Shown piece after piece: positions 57,118 to 64,000 of a stretch of DNA of 64,000 nt (the first letter of the stretch is position 1; each line of letters begins with the position of its first letter). The DNA is from an uncultured Luminiphilus sp. (lineage in GTDB: Bacteria > Pseudomonadota > Gammaproteobacteria > Pseudomonadales > Halieaceae). The stretch lies in NCBI GenBank assembly GCA_943787485.1, contig CALSMP010000017.1:44739-108738 (forward strand), in the 5' to 3' direction. Made by a program: the position numbers and the translations under genes. Under the pieces are notes generated by a model, which was given only the letters and a program-made list of their open reading frames with translations, did no database searches and was not told the origin of the DNA.

Positions 57118-58266
57118 ATGGCAATCGATACAGATCTGGAACAACAAATCTTGGCTACCATCGACAAATGGGTTGATCAGGAACTGAAACCAATTGCTCG
57201 AGAATTTGATCAGGCCGATCAGTATCCTGACGAGCTTGTGGAGCAGATGAAAGAACTGGGGCTCTTCGGCGCCACGATCGACGAAGAATACGGAGGGCTG
57301 GGTCTCAGCGCGAGTACCTACGCCAAAATCGTGTCTCGAATTTGCGAAGTCTGGATGGCGCCCTCGGGCATCTTTAACTCCCACCTCATTATGGCTAGCT
57401 GTGTTCAGCGCGCGGGCACCGAGGCGCAGAAAGCGCACTTCCTGCCAAAATTCGCCTCGGGGGAACTGCGTGGAGGGATCGGTCTTACGGAACCTGATGC
57501 CGGGTCAGACCTTCAATCGATTCGCACCGTGGCTCGTCGCGAGGGTGACAGCTATGTAATTAATGGAACGAAGACCTGGATTTCAAATGGCATTAACGGG
57601 AACTGTCTGGCGGTGCTTACCAAGACCGATCCACTCGCAGAGCCGCGACACAAGGGGATGAGTCTTTTCTTGTGCGAAAAAGGCGAAGGTTTCAGCGTTG
57701 GCAAGAAACTGAAAAAACTGGGTTACCGCGCTATCGACAGCGCAGAACTAATTTTTCAAGACTTTAGCGTGTCCGCCGATAATCTTATTGGTGGTGAGGA
57801 GGGCAAAGGATTTCAGCAGGTGGCCGGCGGGCTGGAGCTTGGACGCATCAATATCGCAGCCCGCGGTGCAGGCATGGCAAAAGGTGCAACAGACATGGCC
57901 CTCGCCTATGCCATGGAGCGCAAAACTTTTGGCAAAGCGATCGCCGAACACCAGGCAATTCAATTAAAGCTTGCCGAGATGTCGACCCGCGCCGCAGCCG
58001 CGGCACTGTTGGTGCAGGAGGCTGCCGTAAAATATGATCAAGCAGAACGTTGTGACCTTGAGGCAGGACAAGCCAAATTTTTCGCCTCTGAATCGGCAGT
58101 CCAAAACAGCCTAGATGCTATGCGCATTTTTGGCGGCTACAGTTACTCGCCCGAGTATGAAATAGAACGATTCTATCGGGACGCGCCCTTGTTGTGCATT
58201 GGCGAGGGAACCAATGAAATACAGCGCATGATCATTGCCAAACAAATGGTGGCGAGGGCGGGTTAA
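57118..58266 (+). CDS. Acyl-CoA dehydrogenase
   Basis: 382 residues. FAD-dependent acyl-CoA dehydrogenase: DEEYGGLGLSASTYAKI, GGIGLTEPDAGSDLQSIRT, INGTKTWISNGINGN, GRINIAARGAGMAKGATDMA, YAMERKTFGKAI, AMRIFGGYSYSPEYEIERFYRDA. The catalytic Glu is in IGEGTNEIQRM. Length and motifs complete. Probably the pathway's oxidative step before or after the MaoC hydration; the acyl chain cannot be told. In one operon with MaoC. It ends 6 bp before the convergent nitroreductase stop. Confidence 0.93.
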   Translation: MAIDTDLEQQILATIDKWVDQELKPIAREFDQADQYPDELVEQMKELGLFGATIDEEYGGLGLSASTYAKIVSRICEVWMAPSGIFNSHLIMASCVQRAGTEAQKAHFLPKFASGELRGGIGLTEPDAGSDLQSIRTVARREGDSYVINGTKTWISNGINGNCLAVLTKTDPLAEPRHKGMSLFLCEKGEGFSVGKKLKKLGYRAIDSAELIFQDFSVSADNLIGGEEGKGFQQVAGGLELGRINIAARGAGMAKGATDMALAYAMERKTFGKAIAEHQAIQLKLAEMSTRAAAAALLVQEAAVKYDQAERCDLEAGQAKFFASESAVQNSLDAMRIFGGYSYSPEYEIERFYRDAPLLCIGEGTNEIQRMIIAKQMVARAG

Positions 58267-58272
58267 GACCGC

Positions 58273-58941
58273 TCAATCGACAAATTGCGTGAAACTATCG
58301 GCAGAAAGGCGACTAGTCCGAAAAGTGTTTATTAGCGCAGCGGCGACGGGATATCCCACAGACATGGCGCACACTAACATCTGCTCTTCGGGCGCCTCCA
58401 GCAGCGGCATGACACTATCGTAATAGGGACAAAACGCTGCCTGAGGACAAGTCTCCAGGCCGTTGTCCCTAGCTGCCAACATCAGCGACTGCAAAAACAT
58501 GCCGTAGTCGAGCCAGCTGCCAAGCTCCATATCCCGATCGATGGTGAAAAACAGCGCTACCGGTGCACCGAAGAACTGATAGTTGGTTACCCGGTAATCC
58601 TGTACGGCTTTAGTATCCGACTTTTCGATCCCGAGTAAGCCGTATAGGCCAAAACCTGTTTCCCGTCGCCTTCCGATGTAGGGCTGGCGCCAGTTTTTGG
58701 GGTAATAGTGGTACTCGGCATCACCCTCATCACCCCCGAGAAAGCGCTCTGAACATACGGCCGTGATCTTTTTCTGACGATCACCCCTGACGACGTAGAC
58801 ATGCCACGGCTGAATATTAGATCCTGAGGGCGCTCTAGCAGCAATATCGAGCAGGGCTAAGATCAGGTCATCAGTTACGGGTCGGGTCGGATCAAACGCT
58901 CGAATGCTTTGTCGGCCGATAATAGCCTCACTAACGTTCAC
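58273..58941 (-). CDS. Nitroreductase-family FMN oxidoreductase
   Basis: 222 residues from GTG 58941, two bases after the HMG-CoA-lyase-like stop. FMN-binding blocks IIGRQSIRAFDPTRPVTDD, AARAPSGSNIQPWHVYVV, LDYGMFLQSLMLAARDNGLETCPQ and VCAMSVGYP. Family enzymes reduce nitro groups, quinones or enones with NAD(P)H; substrate unknown. It appears to be the last gene of the operon VOC/lyase/nitroreductase on the minus strand. Confidence 0.87.
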   Translation of the reverse strand: MNVSEAIIGRQSIRAFDPTRPVTDDLILALLDIAARAPSGSNIQPWHVYVVRGDRQKKITAVCSERFLGGDEGDAEYHYYPKNWRQPYIGRRRETGFGLYGLLGIEKSDTKAVQDYRVTNYQFFGAPVALFFTIDRDMELGSWLDYGMFLQSLMLAARDNGLETCPQAAFCPYYDSVMPLLEAPEEQMLVCAMSVGYPVAAALINTFRTSRLSADSFTQFVD

Positions 58942-58942
58942 C

Positions 58943-59840
58943 TTACGCCGCGTTCTTGGACAGCCAGTAGTGGGCTCGCCCTCCCTGTGGCGATCCAATA
59001 AAGCCACTCAGCAGCTCAACAGCCTTTAACAGCTGGGGCATCGCAATACCGGTTGAATAACCCATGGTTTCACACAGCATCACCACATCCTCAGTAGCCA
59101 CGTTCCCCTTCGCGCCGGGCGCAAAAGGACAGCCCCCGAGTCCACCCGCGGAAGAATCAAATTGCCGCACACCCACTTCTAGGGCCGCGTAAACGTTCGC
59201 CATCGCCATGGCCCGGGTATCATGGAAGTGACAGCCCAGCGCATCGGCACCGAACTCCTCTACTAACGGCCTCATTAAATCTCTAACCGCACCCGGATTT
59301 GCTGCGCCTATGGTGTCGGCAATGACCAGACGCGCGGGTTTGCATGCCATCAACTGGCGTGCCTGGCCCAGCACAACATCTGGAGAGACTGGCCCTTCGT
59401 AGGGACATTCAAAGGCCACCGCCAAATAGGCATGCACAGCAACGCCTTCACTGCTTGCACGACTCCATCAAGTCTTCGCCCATCGCGAAGGTTTGCTCAA
59501 GACTCATTCGAATATTGTTTTGATTCATCTCTTCTGTCGCCGCCAGCGCAATGGCGAGGGTATTAATCCCGCAACCGACGGCTGCCTCATACCCTTTCAT
59601 ATTTGGCACAAGCGCTGAGTAAGAAATGTCTGGGCTAGGCAAATTAGCCGCAAGAACATCGGTGCCCGCCATTTGAGGAACGGCTTTAGGGGAGACAAAA
59701 CTGCCGATCTCCAATTCGGGCACGCCTGTCTCCGCTAGCGCTTCGATCAGTTGTTGCCGCTGCGCCAAGGTCAGGTGTTTAGGCTGAGCCTGCAGACCAT
59801 CACGCGCAGCCACCTCTTTAATCACTACCGAATCAGTCAT
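58943..59840 (-). CDS. HMG-CoA lyase-like aldolase, frameshifted
   Basis: Two frames make one HMGL-like TIM barrel. N-terminal part (59840 to about 59450): IKEVAARDGLQAQPKHLTLAQRQQLIEALAETGVPELEIGSFVSPKAVPQM. C-terminal part: AFECPYEGPVSPDVV, RLVIADTIGAANPGAVRDL, LGCHFHDTRAMAMANVYAAL, GLGGCPFAPGAKGNVATEDVV. Metal ligands (D in RDG, HxH in CHFHD) and the catalytic Cys loop GGLGGCPFAPGA are intact. One indel near 59450 breaks the frame, where the read-through would be ASSEGVAVHAYLAV. It cleaves a 3-hydroxy-3-methylacyl-CoA to acetyl-CoA plus a keto acid. Confidence 0.85.
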
Positions 59841-59959
59841 TTTCTATTCCTCATGGGGCAGCGTGCCCCAACTAAACGGCGTTATGACACCACGTTACAG
59901 ACACCGCAAACAACACTATTAACGCCAGTGACAGATTTTCGTCTGATTAATCTTTTGCA

Positions 59960-60358
59960 TCACCGCTCTTCACACAGTTGTATCAGTGCCCCGGAGAGCG
60001 TCTCAGGGCTGACATCGTTTACAAGCCAATTCTCGAGTCCTGACCGGGGCTGATCCGCAGTCATTGCACCGCCAGCGGCGACAACCCGATCCGTCGCCGC
60101 CTGAAGGCTTTCAACACCCAGAGAAAGTAAAAATAGGCCCTCACCCCGTTCTTCAAGCACTCGCTTCGGCTCTCCGTCAGCCACGGGCTGAACCAAGACA
60201 AGCCAGACATCCCCCGTCTTAAAACGGGCTGTCTTAACCCCTCTGCCCGGGAGGTCATCGCACAACACCGCGTCAATTCCCAATTGTTGCTGCCATTGTA
60301 ATACCGCTTTCTCAAGGTCACGCACGAGAAGCGTTATGTGATGTACGCCAGTAATCAT
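59960..60358 (-). CDS. VOC (glyoxalase/bleomycin-resistance) family protein
   Basis: 132 residues, one vicinal-oxygen-chelate domain: VHHITLLVRDLEKAVLQWQQQLGI, then FKTGDVWLVLVQPV and GEGLFLLSLGVESLQAA. The N-terminal His (HHITLL) and a Glu in the last repeat could bind metal. Related to methylmalonyl-CoA epimerase and glyoxalase I by pattern only. Its start overlaps the amidohydrolase stop by 4 bp, so the two are coupled. A VOC gene also sits in the Pseudomonas itaconate cluster. Confidence 0.8.
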   Translation of the reverse strand: MITGVHHITLLVRDLEKAVLQWQQQLGIDAVLCDDLPGRGVKTARFKTGDVWLVLVQPVADGEPKRVLEERGEGLFLLSLGVESLQAATDRVVAAGGAMTADQPRSGLENWLVNDVSPETLSGALIQLCEER

Positions 60359-62075
60359 GGTTCTCTCTCGTAGACGAGTCGTCCGTCTGAATAGGTGCGA
60401 TCTACGCGGATACTGTGGAGGTCATGAATCGGCGTAGTGTAGGGGTCATTGTCGAGGATAACGAAATCGGCAAACTTGTTGAGTTCGAGGCTCCCAATAT
60501 CGTCCTCCATTCCTAGCTGCCAAGCGGCGTCAATGGTGTGCGCCCTGATGGCCTGATCCACACTCAGTCTTTCGCTGATTTTCGCTTGAATCGGATAGTC
60601 CGGGTTGCCAGCTTGTTGCCGCGTGACCGCCATTTCGATGTTGAATAGCGGATTAAGTGCGTCCTCCCCTATCCATGTCACTGGATAGTCACTTCCCAGT
60701 GTGATTTTTGCGCCATGGCGTTTGATCGAGGCAATGGGATAGAGCTGCTGAAAGCGCTCGCGGCCAAGATACTCAAGTGCCAGATAGTCATACTCAAACC
60801 AAGTTGGGGTGGTTTGCCCAACAACGTTCAAGGCAGCGAAACGCGGAATATCCAACGGATCCACAACCTCAATGTGGCAAATAGTGAACCGACTGCTCGT
60901 GTTCGGGTGAGCGGCGCGCGCTGCCTCAATGGCATCCAGAGCCGTTCTCACAGCGCCATCTCCAATCGCGTGTAAGTGCAGATCGATATTGCGGCCTGCC
61001 GCCATGACGACTGTCTCAATTGTTCCATTGGGGGGCAAAAGGGGCGTCGCACGGTGGCCCTCAGGGAATGAGTATGGGTCAAGCGTGACCGCTGTCTTGG
61101 CTTCCACCGTGCCGTCTAGAGACAGCTTTAGCGTGCTCACCTCAAAGAAGGGGTGGTTGTAGCGCTCATTGAGCTCAGTTAGATGCTCAATCGCATTGAT
61201 CAACCCCGAGGGACGATTTACATAGAGGGAAGCTACTATCCTCACTGGTAAACGCTGCTGCTGCGCCAGCGCAAGAGCGACTTCTCGACCGGCTTCCTCG
61301 GTATCAATCATACCGGCGTCAAAAGCGGCGGTAAGTCCGACGGCAGCCATTTTTTCGAAAAACAACGGGGCTTTTTCTTCCAACACTTCCTCGGATACGA
61401 GGTTTAAGGCCATAGCCACCGGATCGATTGCTGCGCCTTCCACCAGCCATCCTGTCGGCACACCGTCGTCGTCCCGCTGAAAAAAATGAGCCCCGGGGAC
61501 CGGGTCAGGTGTTGATTTGGTGATGCCTGCTAGGGCCATCGCCTTGGAATTGGCCCACGCGGTATGACCGCCCTCATCGATGATCAGCGCGGGCTTATCC
61601 ATAACGATTTCATCAAGCTGCGCTGCCGTCGGACCATCGATGCCAAACGCTCTTGCCAAAAAACCTGCCCCGAGAACAGGGTTTTGTTCGGGATGAGAAA
61701 GCACGTGGGCCCTCAGAGACTCCAGGACCTCACCGCGCCCTTTGAGATGGGGACAGCATCGCCCCGTCCATCAGGGGCAAAGTATCCATGATGTGAATAT
61801 GGGTATCGATAAAACCCGGCAATACGGTTCTGCCGCCCAGCGACGTCACCTCCGACGTGTCTTGGGCCCAGGCCATGGCGGTACTGTCATCGCCGAGGTA
61901 TACAATTTTGCCCTCCCTCCACCACCATGGCGGCGAACTGGCTGCCGGTGTCATCCATGCTGTATATCGACCCGTTTAAAAACACCTTCCGACCCGTGCT
62001 GTCGTCACTAACAGCGTTCAAGGCAAACACTGTCAGCAGTACCAAGATCGACCCTAGTCGAATACCCATAGGCAC
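60355..62075 (-). CDS. Exported YtcJ-type amidohydrolase (Amidohydro_3), two frameshifts
   Basis: Three successive frames build one protein. 62075 to about 61915 gives a signal peptide (LGSILVLLTVFALNA) and VFLNGSIYSMDD. About 61930 to 61735 gives GKIVYLGDD, GGRTVLPGFIDTHIHIMD with the HxH metal site. The long last frame has DLHLHAIGDGAVRTALDA, FTICHIEVVDP, TLGSDYPVTW and the C-terminal DFVILDNDPYT. Breaks near 61915 and 61735. The family hydrolyses amides or formamides with one or two metals. Export to the periplasm is expected. Coupled to the VOC gene. Confidence 0.83.
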
Positions 62076-62213
62076 TCCTGTTCTAGTCCTGGGTGAATTG
62101 AGAGCATAAACCGCATAGAGTCTGTACGCGTACGGGATGGTGCTGTTATCATGGCGCGTCCGTTACCATCGGCGCAATAGCGACGGCACTAAACATTTTC
62201 TTAAGGTAACCCA

Positions 62214-62811
62214 ATGACTTCGCGAACACTTGAGCATCATCCTCTGGGGCTAGGAAAACGGCCAGCACTCATCGTGGTTGACGTCGTGAAAGGGTTTACT
62301 GATCCCGCCTGCCCCTTAGGGTCTCAGGCAGATTCTGTAGTGGCGGCCAACTGCACGCTGATGGAAGCATTTCATGCACGGGGCCTTCTTGTCGTCCTGA
62401 GCACGGTTATCTACCGGAATGCCGAGCAGGCTACTGTCTTTCGCCATCGATTACCGGATTTGAATTTATTGGTGCCCAACTCTCCATGGGTAGAATTTGA
62501 TTCCAGGCTGCCGATCATAGACAGCGACGTCAAACTCGAAAAGCGTCACGCCAGCTGTTTTCATGGCACGGCGCTGGAGGAGACTTTAAAATCTCACGCG
62601 GCGGACTCAATCGTCGTGACTGGCCTCACTACGAGCGGCTGCGTTAGCGGCAACAGCTGTTGACGGCCTGCAGAACAATTACCGAGTAGTCGTCCCGCGT
62701 GACGCTACCGGCGATCGTAACCCCGATGCACATCTTGCCAATCTCTTCGACCTGAACGCCAAATACGCCGACGTGATCTCCGTCGAAGAAGTGCTTGCTG
62801 CCTTAGCTTGA
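62214..62811 (+). CDS. Isochorismatase-fold cysteine hydrolase, frameshifted
   Basis: N-terminal frame to about 62650: GLGKRPALIVVDVVKGFTDPA (Asp), VKLEKRHASCFHGTALEETL (Lys), GLTTSGCVS (Cys). The second frame continues ATAVDGLQNNYRVVVPRDAT and ISVEEVLAALA to TGA 62809-62811. One indel next to the nucleophile explains the break. Closest in style to the protein at 48359-48979 (RPALIxVDxxxGFTD), so it is a paralogue and probably also acts on an N-carbamoyl or similar amide. About 199 residues when joined. Confidence 0.82.
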
Positions 62812-63095
62812 TGTTGCCCGCGAGGCTTCAAAAGCAGCCAGCTTCTCGGGAGTCGCCTCTGTTTGGTATTGCTCTTTCCACGTGTCGTAGGGCATACCAT
62901 AAACCCGCTCTCTAGCCGCTTCCATGCTGACCTCTTCTCCGAGAGACCCGGCCTCGGCGACATACCACTTCGACAAGCAGTTTCGACAAAACCCCGCCAG
63001 GGTCATCAACTCAATATTCTGCACATCTTTGCGACTGTCCAGGTGTGCCAACAGGCGGCGCGAAACACCGCCGCCTCTATCGCCTCATCGGTCAT
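62803..63095 (-). CDS. DUF1244 family protein, frameshifted
   Basis: The body is KDVQNIELMTLAGFCRNCLSKWYVAEAGSLG, VYGMPYDTWKEQYQTEATPEK. The true start is ATG 63095 (TDEAIEAAVF), which overlaps the Nudix stop. The two parts are separated by a two-base surplus near 63055 (CGCGCCGCC where CGCCGCC is expected for FRRLLAHL). DUF1244 proteins carry conserved Cys in GFCRNCLS and have no known function. Joined length about 97 residues, normal for the family. Confidence 0.83.
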
Positions 63096-63558
63096 TTGCT
63101 TGAATCTCCTGCTGTTGATCCATTAAGGTTATTAGCTCTGCGGCCTGATCAGGAAAACGCCAGCTGAGTTCGGCAAAACGGAACATGGGAATATATCCGT
63201 TGGCCTTGACTTCGAACGGCCTCAGGACACGCGGTTCGGACTTCATAGTAGGCGTGCACCAAACCAAGTGAAAGCCATTATCGAAGATACGAGCCAGGCG
63301 ACCAGCGGTCACGACTACTCCGGTCTCTTCCCACGTCTCCCTCACCGCACCGCATTGGGCTGACTCCTGGGCATCGACGCTGCCGCCGGGAGGACCCCAT
63401 AAGTCCTGATGCGAAGAGACAAGCAACAAAGCTTGGTCCTGATAAACCAGACACCCCGCGCTTTTCGCCGTCAAAGGTTCACCCTCGAATACGCACTCGG
63501 GTGCCGCCGAACAGCCCACCAGCATCGCCGCTAGCAGTGGGACCCCCCTAGCGATCAT
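63085..63558 (-). CDS. Nudix hydrolase with lipoprotein signal
   Basis: 157 residues from ATG 63558, which overlaps the dnaE stop (ATGATCGCTAG). Lipobox-type signal (PLLAAMLVGC, Cys about residue 15). Nudix box GGSVDAQESAQCGAVRETWEETGV has the REtWEE metal-binding Glu. An exported or membrane-anchored Nudix enzyme is unusual because nucleotide substrates are cytoplasmic. The frame is also open to an upstream Met (63618) inside dnaE, but the overlap start fits better. 3' end overlaps DUF1244. Confidence 0.8.
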   Translation of the reverse strand: MIARGVPLLAAMLVGCSAAPECVFEGEPLTAKSAGCLVYQDQALLLVSSHQDLWGPPGGSVDAQESAQCGAVRETWEETGVVVTAGRLARIFDNGFHLVWCTPTMKSEPRVLRPFEVKANGYIPMFRFAELSWRFPDQAAELITLMDQQQEIQANDR

Positions 63559-64000
63559 AAATGACTTCCACCGCCTCACCACCGACAGTGCTACGCAATT
63601 TTTCAAGCAACTCATCACTGGGATTGACCCGCCAACGCTCCCCCAAACGAATACGTGCAGCGGCCTTGGGCTGGGTATAATCTAGTGTTATCGGGCATTT
63701 TCCACCGACATCAGATGCCAACACCTGTTTCAGTGATGCCTGAAGACCATTCTCAAGCTCGGTGTAGTCGTCACGACGACGGGATTTCACTGACCTGGCC
63801 TTGTCGCGCATCCTCAAGGGATCGAATCTCTCTCACCCGCATCGACAATCCTCCCGTGTAATCGTCAGGCTGCAGTCGACCCTCCAGCAGCACGATGCGG
63901 TCCTTCTCGAGTAAGTCCCTGTGATCACTGTAGGCCTCGGCGTAGACGGTGCATTCAATTGTGCCCGGTATTATCATCGAGCTTGATGACGGCCATGATG
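63548..64000 (-). CDS. dnaE: DNA polymerase III alpha subunit, C-terminal part, partial and frameshifted
   Basis: The gene runs off the right edge. Minus-strand reading gives the OB-fold and tail of DnaE: AVIKLDDNTG, then after a shift IECTVYAEAYSDHRDLLEKDRIVLLEGRLQPDDYTGGLSMRVREIRSLEDAR, and after another shift ITLDYTQPKAAARIRLGERWRVNPSDELLEKLRS, EVIYDR-stop. Breaks near 63960 and 63800. dnaE is essential, so these are most likely sequence errors, not real lesions. It supplies the replicative polymerase catalytic subunit. Confidence 0.85.

Noticed and set aside
62118..62136. GTACGCGTAC palindrome upstream of the isochorismatase gene as a seventh GntR operator
   Set aside because: The core is GTACGCGTAC, not GTCC(G/T)-type, and the flanks do not match the other six sites.
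1..64000. CRISPR array, prophage or integrative element
   Set aside because: No regularly spaced repeats, no integrase or phage structural genes, and no attachment-site pair seen; only IS91 fragments are present.

Overview
The window looks like the chromosome of a free-living, probably marine, gammaproteobacterium of the OM60/NOR5 (Halieaceae) type. This rests on the core block alaS-lysC-csrA with HIT, UPF0434, greB and gcvP, on the protein style, and on the mixture of TonB receptor, CaiB/BaiF CoA-transferases and hydantoinases. The taxonomic placement is inference. No rRNA, intact tRNA, CRISPR or prophage was found.

Layout. 0-3.4 kb: a fused polar amino-acid ABC transporter and its ATPase, which has an unusual C-terminal extension. 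3.4-11.2 kb: an accessory and decaying stretch with an aspartyl-protease pseudogene, two beta-propeller-like proteins, a 57-bp direct repeat in front of two adjacent genes, and IS91-type transposase scraps around a GNAT gene, one of them fused to the stump of a DNA glycosylase gene. 11.5-14.8 kb: an orphan two-gene biosynthetic unit (ketosynthase plus adenylation-carrier-thioesterase). 15-18 kb: a zntB remnant, a secreted protein made of two tandem repeats, and an FG-GAP/ASPIC protein. 18-26.8 kb: a signalling region on the minus strand with GPP34-like protein, STAS antagonist, anti-sigma kinase and a purine-type permease carrying its own degenerate anti-sigma-like domain. It continues with a DM13 protein, a response regulator with degenerate GGDEF, a large hybrid histidine kinase and, divergently, an RsbU-type phosphatase. 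27.3-36.7 kb: housekeeping genes.

36.7-60.4 kb is a catabolic island: three CoA-transferases, TonB receptor, hydantoinase A/B, isochorismatase-fold amidohydrolases, a TauD-type dioxygenase, an HpaB/4-hydroxybutyryl-CoA-dehydratase-family protein, MmgE/PrpD, CitE-type lyase, MaoC hydratase, acyl-CoA dehydrogenase, HMG-CoA-lyase-like and VOC proteins. A GntR/UTRA regulator lies inside it. Six copies of a near-palindrome (best copy AAATGTCCGGACATTT) sit in front of the transcription units, which suggests one regulon. The set CoA-transferase + MaoC + CitE + acyl-CoA dehydrogenase + PrpD + VOC resembles itaconate/citramalyl-CoA degradation clusters, while hydantoinase plus N-carbamoylsarcosine-amidase-like proteins would suit an N-methylhydantoin branch. 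The true substrate is unknown.

60.4-64 kb holds an amidohydrolase, an isochorismatase, DUF1244, a Nudix lipoprotein and the 3' end of dnaE. Many of these genes carry frameshifts, dnaE among them, so single-base indel errors are likely in this sequence, above all at the right end.
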